37,907 bases of DNA from an uncultured Prevotella sp. (GTDB taxonomy: Bacteria; Bacteroidota; Bacteroidia; Bacteroidales; Bacteroidaceae), in assembly GCA_905235905.1 (NCBI GenBank), contig CAJONO010000074.1, forward strand, positions 1 through 37,907, in the 5' to 3' direction. The notes beneath the pieces are model-generated. The model saw nothing but the letters and a program-made list of their open reading frames with translations, did not search any database and had not been told where the DNA came from. The stretch's first letter is position 1. The number at the start of each line of letters is the position of its first letter. The position numbers and the translations under genes were made by a program. Below, one piece after another: positions 16,217-24,999 of the stretch.

Positions 16217-16317
16217 GTTAGGCATTAACTCTGCCGGAGTTAGGCATTAACTCTGCCGGAGTTAGACATTAACTCTGCCGGAGTTAGGTATTAACTCTGC
16301 CGGAGTTAGGCATTAAC
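16217..16317. repeat. 22-bp tandem repeat array (4.6 copies) in a divergent control region
   Basis: Four head-to-tail 22-bp units start at 16217, 16239, 16261 and 16283, with a partial fifth at 16305-16317. Units 1 and 2 are identical; units 3 and 4 each differ by one base. Every unit contains the inverted repeat TAACTC-TGCCG-GAGTTA, so the array can form a row of hairpins or present evenly spaced sites, one per two helical turns. It lies between the divergent promoters of the glycosyltransferase operon and the beta-propeller/caspase operon. Confidence 0.92.
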
Positions 16318-16378
16318 GTTTTTACCGAGTGACTTGTCTGCTCCTTTCGCCTGTTTTCCTGCTTCCTTTTCCCTTTCT

Positions 16379-16405
16379 TGTAGAACAGTTTTGGAATGTT
16401 CTACA
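16379..16405. promoter_or_regulatory. Perfect inverted repeat, possible operator
   Basis: TGTAGAACA (16379-16387) and TGTTCTACA (16397-16405) are perfect 9-bp arms around 9 nt. No T-run follows on either strand. It lies about 85 bp upstream of the -7 box of the caspase operon and looks more like a protein-binding site than a terminator. Confidence 0.5.
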
Positions 16406-16487
16406 GATTCTGTTAAAAAAAGGTTTAAAGATGTTAGATAATCTTAATTCATGAATGGCTGTTAGCAGATATAGTGCTGTTTTTTAT

Positions 16488-16495
16488 TAAATTTG
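16488..16495 (+). promoter_or_regulatory. -7 box of the beta-propeller/caspase/fimbrillin operon
   Basis: TAAATTTG fits TAnnTTTG. A leader of roughly 48 nt would precede the ATG at 16550. The -33 element is not clear. Confidence 0.5.
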
Positions 16496-16549
16496 CATAA
16501 CCAAAAAGCTATAAAAAAGGAAAAGATTTTACAAAACAACCTAAAATAT

Positions 16550-18649
16550 ATGAAAACAATAACCAAACAGTGTTCTTTGCTATTACTGGCTACGTGCATG
16601 TGCCCGGTAATATCGTTAGCGCAGGAGCCAATTCTGCTGAACGGACAAGACGATGCCTACAGGCAGGCGTTCACTCCTCAGCTCCTGGCAAATTACCAGA
16701 ACAACACCATCTTTGCCGACGGCAAGAATGTGTGGAATCTTCGTGGGGGCAAGATGCTCTCTGTCAAGGGTGGCATCGGCGGTCTGGCCGTGAGTCCCGT
16801 TGGCGACCTCTATGCGGCCCATCGCCAGGGCGACAAGACGGTCGGCGTGTATAACCTATGGAAGAAGAGCAAGCGCGTGGGACAGGCCAAGATGACCGCC
16901 CCGGTGGCCTGCTACTGCTTCTCCTCTGACGGTTCGCGGCTCTTCGTGGTCGACGACCAAGGCAAGGCCGGCACGTTCCGCTGCACAGACTTCACCCTGA
17001 TGAACGCCCTGCAACTGCCCTCGGCTGCCACAAGCATAGTGGCTGCCGCCGATGGGCAAAGCCTGGCCGTCACCGACGGCAGTGCAGTGACAGTGGTGAG
17101 CGCTGCCGACGGCAGCGTCCTGACCACCCTGAGAAATGGCAACGCTGTCAAGGCAATGGCTTTCGCGGCCGACTCGAAAGACCTGGCCGTACTGTCGGCC
17201 GATGGTAGCCTGACTGTCTATGACACCCGCACCTGGCTGGCAAAGAAGCAGGTGAGTGCCCTGGGCGATGCCCGCGACTGCGCCTTCCACCCCAGCGGCA
17301 AGTATGTGGCCGTGGTCACTGGCGACAGCCGCATCTCGATTGTCAACCTGATTGACGACAGCGACCGAAAGTATGTGGACAGCGACGAGAGCGGCATCAG
17401 CGAGATTCTCTTTGCCAAGGACGACCGTGGTGGCATATACCTGGTCTACAACACCGCTGCGGCAGTACACTACAAGCAGGTGAACGAGCTTCCGCCTTAC
17501 TACTCGAAACTCTTGGAGGAAGAAGTCACGAAACTCATGGACGAGTGGGAGCTGCGCATGCCTGAAGAGACGATGGAGGCCTACCAGATACGTGTGAACG
17601 ACGAGACACGCGCCGCCCAGCTGCGACTGTTCGAGGAGGAGGTGGCCACCCGCATGGCCGAAGACCTGATGCGCACCGACGACATGCAGTTCACCTCGGC
17701 CGACAATATGCAGTTCAGCAGCTATAACCCCGAGACGGGCATGATGACGCTCGACTTCGAGCAGCTGCCACCCATCTATATCAATGTGCCGAAGGAAGAG
17801 GTGGGCTATTTTGCCAACTCGAACGACGTCGAGCTGCGCAACCCCATCTACGGCATTGGCGAGAACGACCAGTTCGAGCTGGTCTATGCCGACGTCTACA
17901 ACAAGAAGACGGGCAAGACCTACGTGTTCAACAACCGTGACCGCCAGTCGCTCGACTACATGGCCAACGACAACCGCTTCGTGCCGCTGGAATATGTGGC
18001 ACAGGGCAACGAGGAGCAGATGAAGCTCGACGAGCTGAAGAACAAGGTGGTGACCGATGCCAAGCAGCAGAACTCTATCTCCGACCACACGAAGATCAAT
18101 GTGAGCACGAAGACCATTTCGGACACCGGTGCCAACGGCGAGAAGGTGGTGGACTACCAGGTGAGCTTCGACTACCAGGTGGAGCAGGGCTTCACCGAGA
18201 AGGAAGACTTCGCCCCGGGCCGCTACGTGGCTGCACAGTCGGCTGCCGCCCGCACCATGCTCAGCATCATTGGCAAGGCCCTGCAGACCGACTTTGCCCA
18301 GTACATGAAGGAGGGCAAGGCCGTGGTAGTGAAGATTACGGGTTCGGCCGATGCCAGTCCCGTGAGGCGCGTCATTCCCTACAAGGGCGAGTATGGCGAC
18401 TTCGAGGAGGCCCCCGTGCGCTATAACGACGTCGACACGCTCATTACCGTGACCCGCAAGAGCGGCATCAGCTCGAACGAGCAGCTGGCCTTCCTGCGCG
18501 CCATGGGCATGAAGGACGGCATCGTGAAGAACGTTGAGCAGCTGACGAAGATGGATGCCCGCTACGACACGTTCATCGAGCAGGGCGAAGGCGTTGGCGG
18601 TGAGTTCCGCCGCATCCGCGTAGACTTCCTCTTCAAAAATGCGTTCTAA
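16550..18649 (+). CDS. Exported beta-propeller protein with OmpA-like C-terminus
   Basis: A 699-residue protein with a signal peptide (LLLLATCMCPVISLAQ). About residues 40-310 carry WD40/beta-propeller-like repeats: LAVSPVGDLYAAHRQGDKTV, CYCFSSDGSRLFVVDDQGK, MAFAADSKDLAVLSADGS, CAFHPSGKYVAVVTGDSR. Residues 312-480 form a domain shared with the next gene product. Near 590-699 a degenerate OmpA-like region reads VVVKITGSADASP, then SSNEQLAFLRAMGMKDGIV, where OmpA domains have the sugar/peptidoglycan-binding loop. ATG 16550 is used because an upstream TTG (16493) falls inside the -7 box. It is likely a periplasmic, wall-associated scaffold. It is the first gene of a seven-gene set, 12 bp before the caspase gene. 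Confidence 0.75.
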   Translation: MKTITKQCSLLLLATCMCPVISLAQEPILLNGQDDAYRQAFTPQLLANYQNNTIFADGKNVWNLRGGKMLSVKGGIGGLAVSPVGDLYAAHRQGDKTVGVYNLWKKSKRVGQAKMTAPVACYCFSSDGSRLFVVDDQGKAGTFRCTDFTLMNALQLPSAATSIVAAADGQSLAVTDGSAVTVVSAADGSVLTTLRNGNAVKAMAFAADSKDLAVLSADGSLTVYDTRTWLAKKQVSALGDARDCAFHPSGKYVAVVTGDSRISIVNLIDDSDRKYVDSDESGISEILFAKDDRGGIYLVYNTAAAVHYKQVNELPPYYSKLLEEEVTKLMDEWELRMPEETMEAYQIRVNDETRAAQLRLFEEEVATRMAEDLMRTDDMQFTSADNMQFSSYNPETGMMTLDFEQLPPIYINVPKEEVGYFANSNDVELRNPIYGIGENDQFELVYADVYNKKTGKTYVFNNRDRQSLDYMANDNRFVPLEYVAQGNEEQMKLDELKNKVVTDAKQQNSISDHTKINVSTKTISDTGANGEKVVDYQVSFDYQVEQGFTEKEDFAPGRYVAAQSAAARTMLSIIGKALQTDFAQYMKEGKAVVVKITGSADASPVRRVIPYKGEYGDFEEAPVRYNDVDTLITVTRKSGISSNEQLAFLRAMGMKDGIVKNVEQLTKMDARYDTFIEQGEGVGGEFRRIRVDFLFKNAF

Positions 18650-18661
18650 AGTGAAAAGCTT

Positions 18662-21226
18662 ATGCTAAGACGCTTATTATATATAATAATGTGGGCGGCT
18701 TGGATGGCGGGTCCGTGCCATGCGCAAAGCCTTCAGACAGGACTGCAGCAATACCAGCAGTTCCTGACCCTGAAGGACGGCGGCAACACGGGCAGTGCAT
18801 ACGCTATGCTGTGGCAGAGCTATCAGAACCTGGAGCAGGCGGCACGAAACGTCAGGGCGGGCACCGCAGAGTATGACCAGCTGCGGACGACGTTGCGCGA
18901 CATGCGGCAGCACTTGGAGCAGGGATGGCTCTACAACTCGCAGATGCGGCAGCGGTCGAACACGACACTCTTCGGCCAGGCCTATCTCGACATTGAGCGC
19001 ATGCCAATCATGGTGGGCATGGACATGGAGCACACCAGCAACTATCCTTCCATAGCCTATAACACGTCGGCTGCCACCTATAACCAGGCAGTGGGCTCGA
19101 AGAGCACCGCCGACTTCCAGAAGGCCATAGCCTATTTCAAGGCCTATCTGTCGACGGGCGAGACCACCCATCGGCGCAACGTGCTGCAGTTCATGTTCAA
19201 CGCCTGCCTGAAGGCCGGCGACAACGAGTCGGCACGCGACATTGTCGAGGAGATGGTGACCAACGACCCCCGCAACCTGAACCTGCTGCGCTATGCCGTC
19301 AACGTGTGCATGGAGTCGAAGGACTACCATGCCATGAAGCGCTATCTCGACCGCGCCATTGCCCTGAGTCCCAACGATGCCAGCCTGAAGAAACTGCAAG
19401 GTCAGGCATTGGAGGAAACCCAGCAGTATGAGCAGGCGTTAGAGGTGTTCGGCAAGTTGCGTCAGCAGAATCCGCGCAGCCTGGAGTTAGCCAAGCACAT
19501 AGGTCTCTGCAACTATAATCTGGGCGTGGCCTATCACAATGCAGCCCAGCAAGGCAGCAACGTGAAGCGCAACCAGAAAATGGCACGAGACTATTTTGCC
19601 GCTGCCGCCACCGACTTCGACGTGGTGGTGGGGCAGGAGAGCAACTCCCTGAAGTATGCCCAGGCACTGGCCACCAGCTACCTCTATTCCGACCAGACCG
19701 ACAAGCTGTCGGCTGCCAACCAGCGGGTGGTGGCGCTCGGCGGCATGGCCGTGACGAAGGACCAGCAGCCCGTGGCCATGACATCGGCAGGCAAGTCGGC
19801 ATCGGCCAGTTCGTTAGCCTCCTCGGCATCGGACGCCCGGCAGTCGGGTGCACAGCCGTCAGCATCGTCGTCCGACGAGCTTCCGCTCTATTCCGAGTTT
19901 GCCAAGCAGTTCGTCGAGGACAGGCTGCGCAAATGGCAGAAGAAAGACCCCTACGAGACCGCCGACGAGTATCGCAAGCGTGTCACCGAAGAGACCCGCA
20001 ACGCCAAGGCCAAGGAACTGCTGAGCCTGGCCGAGCAGGAGTATATCAGGACCTATACGCAGAACATACGCTTCGACCGCGAAATGAAGCTGCGCCCTTA
20101 CGACGCCGAGAACAGGGTGTTCCTCATCGAGTCGAAATATGGCGAGCTCATCGTGCCCGTGCCGCGTGAGAACAACGAGGCCCGCGCCTTCGAGACAGGA
20201 TGGAGCGGCATGCAGTTCAGCAATCCGCAGTTCTACATCTCCGGCGACAAGCTGACGCTCTCGAGCCTCACCTTCCGTACGCCGTCGGGCCGCACCTACC
20301 AGTTTGCGGGCGACAAGTCGCTCAACTACACCGAGACGGTGGTCGACGTGCAGTTCGACCAGTTAGACAACAGCCTCTTTGCCAGCAACGACCAGAAGCA
20401 GGGAAAGAGCAAGCGCAAGAAGCAGACGCTGACGGTGGGGCAGTCGGATGTCGACATGGACATTCCGCAGACTTCCAAGACCAACGACAACACCTTTGCC
20501 GTGATTATCTGCAACGAGCACTACAGCATGGTGTCGGAAGTGCCGATGGCCGAGAACGACGGTACCGTCTTTGCGCAGTACTGCCAGAAGACGCTGGGCC
20601 TGCCCAAGAACAACGTGCGACTCTACAAGGATGCCTCCTACGGCGTCATGCTGCGAGCCATGCGCGACATTGCCTCGATAGCGTCGGCCTACCAGGGCGA
20701 CCTGAACATCATCTTCTACTATGCCGGCCACGGCATTCCCAACGAGTCGACGAAGGATGCCTTCCTGCTGCCTGTCGATGCCGACGGTCTGCAGACCGAG
20801 GGCTGTTACCCCCTGAGCAAGCTCTATGGCGAGTTGGAGTCGCTCGGCGCCCGCAGTGTGGTGGTGTTTCTCGACGCCTGCTTCAGCGGAGCCAAGCGCG
20901 ACGGCGGCATGTTGGCCTCGGCACGAGGCGTGGCACTGAAGCCGAAGAAGGAAGGGCCGAAAGGCAATATGGTGGTGTTTACCGCCGCTACCGACGACGA
21001 GACGGCCATGCCCTACGAAGAGAAGAACCACGGACTCTTCACCTACTACCTGCTGAAGAAGCTAAAGGATAGCAAGGGCGACGTGACGCTGCAAGACTTG
21101 GGCAGCTATATCTCGACACAGGTGAAGCGGCAGTCGACGGTGGTCAATCATAAGCCGCAGACTCCCTCGGTCATGCCGTCGGCCTCGATGGTCAATGTGT
21201 GGAGCAACATGAAACTGATAAGATAA
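18662..21226 (+). CDS. Exported TPR protein with C-terminal caspase-like (C14) protease domain
   Basis: An 854-residue protein with a signal peptide ending GPCHAQ. Residues about 135-330 have TPR-like helices (YLDRAIALSPNDASLKKLQG, YEQALEVFGKLRQQNPRSLE). A Ser/Ala-rich linker follows at 365-400. Residues 405-570 are a domain shared with the preceding gene product. The caspase fold spans about 610-850, with catalytic His690 in YYAGHG and Cys740 in LDACFSG, both intact. Bacterial caspase homologues often cut after Arg or Lys and share clan CD with gingipains and clostripain. The export signal places the protease in the periplasm or at the surface, unlike cytosolic defence caspases. It is co-directional with fimbrillin-like genes. 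Confidence 0.85.
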   Translation: MLRRLLYIIMWAAWMAGPCHAQSLQTGLQQYQQFLTLKDGGNTGSAYAMLWQSYQNLEQAARNVRAGTAEYDQLRTTLRDMRQHLEQGWLYNSQMRQRSNTTLFGQAYLDIERMPIMVGMDMEHTSNYPSIAYNTSAATYNQAVGSKSTADFQKAIAYFKAYLSTGETTHRRNVLQFMFNACLKAGDNESARDIVEEMVTNDPRNLNLLRYAVNVCMESKDYHAMKRYLDRAIALSPNDASLKKLQGQALEETQQYEQALEVFGKLRQQNPRSLELAKHIGLCNYNLGVAYHNAAQQGSNVKRNQKMARDYFAAAATDFDVVVGQESNSLKYAQALATSYLYSDQTDKLSAANQRVVALGGMAVTKDQQPVAMTSAGKSASASSLASSASDARQSGAQPSASSSDELPLYSEFAKQFVEDRLRKWQKKDPYETADEYRKRVTEETRNAKAKELLSLAEQEYIRTYTQNIRFDREMKLRPYDAENRVFLIESKYGELIVPVPRENNEARAFETGWSGMQFSNPQFYISGDKLTLSSLTFRTPSGRTYQFAGDKSLNYTETVVDVQFDQLDNSLFASNDQKQGKSKRKKQTLTVGQSDVDMDIPQTSKTNDNTFAVIICNEHYSMVSEVPMAENDGTVFAQYCQKTLGLPKNNVRLYKDASYGVMLRAMRDIASIASAYQGDLNIIFYYAGHGIPNESTKDAFLLPVDADGLQTEGCYPLSKLYGELESLGARSVVVFLDACFSGAKRDGGMLASARGVALKPKKEGPKGNMVVFTAATDDETAMPYEEKNHGLFTYYLLKKLKDSKGDVTLQDLGSYISTQVKRQSTVVNHKPQTPSVMPSASMVNVWSNMKLIR

Positions 21227-21253
21227 CAGGAACTAAAAATAACTTAAAGATAT

Positions 21254-22027
21254 ATGAACAAAACATTATTGCTAAGTATGGCACTGGCAGCCTGCAGCCA
21301 GTTTGTGGTAGCACAGACTATCATCAACGGCACGGTGACCGACACCAAGGGTGTGCCTATGCCTGGAGCCAGGGTACAAGTGAAAGGTACCAACGAGAGT
21401 GTGCTCACCAATATGGACGGCACCTTCTCTATCGTGACGCCGAAGGCTTCTTCCAAGCTTCAGGCCGAGTATGTGGGGTGGACAACAACCACCAAGACTG
21501 GTAAGGACGGAATGGTCATCAGGATGGGCAAGCAGAGCTGGTCGAAACCGGAGAAGTACCAGTGGTTTGTGGCCCTCAACGCAGCCTTCCCCTCCGACGA
21601 CCTGAAGAACTTCAACTTCTCGCCGGGCCTCATGCTGGGACGGGTGAAGAACTTCGGTTGGTATGTGAAAGGACAGTTCAACGGTACCGTCGACGATGTT
21701 GAGTATTACTCCGACTGGTACACGGGCAACGACAAGCGCAAGTACTGGAGCGTGTCGGGCGGCGGCATCGCCAGGGTGCTCGGACCGGTCTATCTCTATC
21801 TGGGTGGCGGCTATGCCGAGCGCAACGTCTACTGGGAGTTCCAGAGCGGCGACTACGAGAAGCACCGCGTCGACTGCTACGACGGATTCATGGGCGAAGT
21901 GGGCCTCATGGTGAGAATCAAGAGCTTCATGCTCTATGGCGGTGTGCAGAACACCTTCGACGAGTTCTGCTTCGACGAGATGGACCGTCATGTCGTGGGT
22001 AACTTTGGTATAGGTATTTACTTCTAA
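21254..22027 (+). CDS. Small outer-membrane-type protein with carboxypeptidase-regulatory-like domain
   Basis: A 257-residue protein with a signal peptide (NKTLLLSMALAACSQFVVAQ). Residues 22-90 are a CarboxypepD_reg-like beta-sandwich (INGTVTDTKGVPMPGARVQV, GTFSIVTP), the same module that opens SusC-type receptors. The rest is rich in aromatic, alternating strands (FNFSPGLMLGRVKNFGWYVKG, GPVYLYLGGGYAERN, FMLYGGVQNTFDEFCF) and ends VGNFGIGIYF with a terminal Phe, as small outer-membrane beta-barrels do. Function unknown. It sits 27 bp after the caspase gene and 14 bp before the next lipoprotein, so it may be the membrane component of this system. Confidence 0.7.
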   Translation: MNKTLLLSMALAACSQFVVAQTIINGTVTDTKGVPMPGARVQVKGTNESVLTNMDGTFSIVTPKASSKLQAEYVGWTTTTKTGKDGMVIRMGKQSWSKPEKYQWFVALNAAFPSDDLKNFNFSPGLMLGRVKNFGWYVKGQFNGTVDDVEYYSDWYTGNDKRKYWSVSGGGIARVLGPVYLYLGGGYAERNVYWEFQSGDYEKHRVDCYDGFMGEVGLMVRIKSFMLYGGVQNTFDEFCFDEMDRHVVGNFGIGIYF

Positions 22028-22041
22028 AAACGATGAGCATT

Positions 22042-23439
22042 ATGAAAAAGAAAGCATATTATCTATTTGCCCTGCTTGCAGGGATGGTATTCTTGCTTGC
22101 TTCGTGCGAGGAGCTGGATACTCCCTATAACACCGTGCCACGCCTGGACAAGGTAACCGTTACGCCGAGCAAGACAGAGCTGAAATACACGCTCTACCAC
22201 GAAAACAAAAATGCCAACAGTGGCTACTACGAGATTTCGCAATATGCCGACATGCGCGACGCCGAGCGGGTAAATAGTTCCCACTATAATGGCTACTGGA
22301 GTGCCGAGGTAGACTTGCTGCCCTCGACGACCTATTACATCCGACTGGTACTGTCAAACAACAACAGCTCGGTGGCAGGACCCGTCACGGAGTACACCAC
22401 GCCGGAAATATCGAGAACGGTGAGCGTCAGCCAAGTCACCACTAACAGTGCCCGTTTTGCCATCTCTTGGAATCGCACGGACTGTCTGGTGTTCTTCCAG
22501 TATTCCACCAGCGAAGACCTAAGCGGTGCCAAGACGAAGCAGGCAACGCCCTACAATAGCAGCTATGTGCTCTATTTGGACGGTCTTCAGAACTATACTA
22601 CCTACTACGTCCGCGCCGCCATACAGCTGCCTGACGGAAATTACTACTATACGCCAGTGACGAAGTTCACGACGACAAGGCCCGTTACCATCAGTACGTC
22701 AGACAGCAGCGTGAGTGGCAGCACCCGTTACTGGATAGTGGGCGAAGACTATACCACCAGCGGCAGCGCTACTGGCAATTCGTGGAATATCAATGCCTCC
22801 GGGTCTTCGACCATCTATGTCTTCAAGCCCTATAAGAGTGCCAACGACTACAAGGCTGTTCCCATTTACTACAACGAATATGAAGTGTTCGAGTGGGGCT
22901 ATGGCAAGATCGACCCGTCAAGCTCTCAATCCGTTTCCTGCAAGATGAACAAATGGCTGGCTTACAGTGTGACGCTGAACATCAGCATCAAGTCGGCCAA
23001 CGGAGCCACCTCGTCGAAGTCTATCAGTCAGGTGGAGATTGCCAATGCCGGCACGGCACAGGCCATCAGCACCGATGCCACCTTCGACGTGAGCACTGGC
23101 AACATAACGCCTGTGAAGAACAACGCTGCCAAGTGGACGGCCAAACCCAACATTCCGCTAACCTACACGAACGCATATCCCGTCAGCTTCAGGTCGCTCA
23201 TTCCCATCAAGTTCAACGACGGTGAGGTGAAGGTGAACATTGTGCTGAACAACCCGACCAATATGACCACCGAGGTCTATCCCGCCACATTACCCGCAAG
23301 CGACTGGAAGCAAGGCCAGCCTTACCCTTACAACATCACCTTGACCTATACCCGTACCGATGTAGAGGTGACCGTTGGCGACGTGACCGTCACACCGTGG
23401 AAGGAAGGCGACAACAATGACATTGATATTTACGACTAA
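22042..23439 (+). CDS. Fimbrillin-like surface lipoprotein with FN3-like repeats
   Basis: A lipoprotein of about 465 residues. The lipobox LLASC gives lipidated Cys22 counting from ATG 22042; ATG 22033 would add three residues. Two fibronectin III-like segments follow (LLPSTTYYIRLVLSNNNSS...TEYTTPEIS; LQNYTTYYVRAAIQLPDGN...KFTTTRPV). The last third ends with ITLTYTRTDVEVTVGDVTVTPWKEG, the ending typical of fimbrillin/Mfa-like proteins. Unlike the next three genes it has no Thr-Arg-Ala motif near the lipobox. It is probably exposed at the cell surface; adhesion or pilus assembly is inferred from family only. Confidence 0.68.
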   Translation: MKKKAYYLFALLAGMVFLLASCEELDTPYNTVPRLDKVTVTPSKTELKYTLYHENKNANSGYYEISQYADMRDAERVNSSHYNGYWSAEVDLLPSTTYYIRLVLSNNNSSVAGPVTEYTTPEISRTVSVSQVTTNSARFAISWNRTDCLVFFQYSTSEDLSGAKTKQATPYNSSYVLYLDGLQNYTTYYVRAAIQLPDGNYYYTPVTKFTTTRPVTISTSDSSVSGSTRYWIVGEDYTTSGSATGNSWNINASGSSTIYVFKPYKSANDYKAVPIYYNEYEVFEWGYGKIDPSSSQSVSCKMNKWLAYSVTLNISIKSANGATSSKSISQVEIANAGTAQAISTDATFDVSTGNITPVKNNAAKWTAKPNIPLTYTNAYPVSFRSLIPIKFNDGEVKVNIVLNNPTNMTTEVYPATLPASDWKQGQPYPYNITLTYTRTDVEVTVGDVTVTPWKEGDNNDIDIYD

Positions 23440-23454
23440 ACGAACAGAAACGAT

Positions 23455-24969
23455 ATGAAAAAAGCAATATTATCACTTCTTGCCCTCCCACTGCTGTTTG
23501 CTTGCAGCAGTGAGGACAGCGAGATAGCAGGCAATGCAGGGCGAGTGCCCCTGCAAATAGAGTTTGGCGACATCACCCGCGCTGCACTTGAAGGCAGCAC
23601 ACTGCCCGACAACGCACAGTATGGCGTGTTCGCCGCAAGCACCACCGCTCCCTACAACAGTCTGCTGGAGAACGGAGAGAACCGCCGTGTGACATATTCA
23701 GGAGGCAAAAGCACCTTCGACCAGAACGTCTATATTCCTGAGGGCAAAACGGCATACGTGTGGGCCTACTATCCCTACAATTCCTTGATGAGCCGCACCG
23801 TGCTGTCAGATGGGTGGACTATCGATGCCCAGAGCCAGACAGACTATCTGCTGAGCAATTCCTACCAGACGGCTACCGAGAGCTCGCCCACCGTGAGGCT
23901 GTCGATGCGCCACCTCATGTCGCGCATACACATCACGGTGAAGAAAGCTGCCGACAACACGACAAACTATGAATATAAGGAAGCCAATCTCTATAATGCC
24001 TATCGCTATGGCAGGTTCTTTTTCACCAACACGTCGATGACGTTAGACAACAAGACCACCATAACACTGCATGGCTATATGACCAATGGCGACTCAAGCC
24101 TGCAGGACGGCAAGACCATAGAGTTCGACTTCCTCGTGCTGCCTACCACCAACACTCACGTCATGACTGTGGAGCTGCCCAACGGCTCTTCTGTGCTGAG
24201 CACGTCATTGCCCGAACGCAGGTATGTGGCCGGCGAGCAGTATAACATCACGCTGACCATTAACCACCTGGGAGAGCTGACCGCAGGCGAGTGGACCATC
24301 GTGCCCTGGCAAACCTCGACGAAAAGCGGCCTGAATGTCTGGAAGGACGACCAGACGGGGGAGGAAGAAGTGACACCGACACCCACAGAAGAGCATGAAT
24401 ACGTTGACCTCGGCCTGCCCAGCGGAACATTATGGGCCACCTGCAACATTGGAGCCAAAGTGCCAGAGGAAGCAGGTAATCGATATGCATGGGGAGAAAC
24501 AGAGGTGAAAGAAAGCTATTCGGAGGCTAATTACAAATGGATGGATGGCTACTATTACACCAAGTATAATTCTATAGAAACCAATGGAGTACTTGACAAT
24601 TTGACTGAGCTGGAACTATCTGATGATGCAGCTTACGTTAACTGGGGTAAGAGCTGGCAAATGCCTACAAACGGCAATGTGGAAGAACTTGTAAAACATT
24701 GTACAAAAGAACTGGTATATATCGGCGATGCCTTTGGATGTAGAATAACTGGACCTAATGGCAAGTCTATTTTCTTGCCCACAGATCCTCGTAGCAACAA
24801 CAGCATGGTAGGTCAGTATTGGACAAGTTCAAAACCAACTCATAATTATGCATACGTAATATATTTCAGCGAAAAATATCCACTCAATAGTAGTGGAACG
24901 TCTACAGGAAGATTCCAGGGCCTTTTGGTCAGACCAGTTATCAGAGGTGTTGTAATAACCAACAACTAA
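23455..24969 (+). CDS. Fimbrillin-family lipoprotein with C-terminal Fib_succ_major-like domain
   Basis: A 504-residue lipoprotein with lipobox LFAC (Cys17). Thr41-Arg42-Ala43 lies 25 residues later, the place where FimA/Mfa1-type precursors are cut. The fimbrillin part (about 40-300) has TAYVWAYYPYNS and RRYVAGEQYNITLTINHLGELTAGEWTIVPW, classical Mfa-like motifs. From residue 312 a second domain begins EYVDLGLPSGTLWATCNIGA and ends GLLVRPVI, a module related to the Fibrobacter succinogenes major paralogous domain/DUF1566. From about base 24470 the DNA becomes clearly richer in A and T than the rest of the gene, which suggests the domain was acquired or exchanged. Confidence 0.8.
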   Translation: MKKAILSLLALPLLFACSSEDSEIAGNAGRVPLQIEFGDITRAALEGSTLPDNAQYGVFAASTTAPYNSLLENGENRRVTYSGGKSTFDQNVYIPEGKTAYVWAYYPYNSLMSRTVLSDGWTIDAQSQTDYLLSNSYQTATESSPTVRLSMRHLMSRIHITVKKAADNTTNYEYKEANLYNAYRYGRFFFTNTSMTLDNKTTITLHGYMTNGDSSLQDGKTIEFDFLVLPTTNTHVMTVELPNGSSVLSTSLPERRYVAGEQYNITLTINHLGELTAGEWTIVPWQTSTKSGLNVWKDDQTGEEEVTPTPTEEHEYVDLGLPSGTLWATCNIGAKVPEEAGNRYAWGETEVKESYSEANYKWMDGYYYTKYNSIETNGVLDNLTELELSDDAAYVNWGKSWQMPTNGNVEELVKHCTKELVYIGDAFGCRITGPNGKSIFLPTDPRSNNSMVGQYWTSSKPTHNYAYVIYFSEKYPLNSSGTSTGRFQGLLVRPVIRGVVITNN

Positions 24970-24999
24970 GCATCCTCTCCATATTTTAACATAACGACT

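Noticed and set aside
16217-16317. CRISPR-like spacing of short repeats
   Set aside because: The units are directly abutting with no unique spacers and no cas genes are near; it is a plain tandem array.
16856-18088. Long minus-strand frame of 410 codons
   Set aside because: It mirrors the codon structure of the beta-propeller gene, has no recognisable motif and a Val/His-rich composition typical of antisense shadows.
18662-21226. Caspase gene as part of a cytosolic anti-phage (abortive infection) system
   Set aside because: The protein has a clear signal peptide, as do all neighbours, and no nucleic-acid sensor, gasdermin or toxin gene is adjacent.
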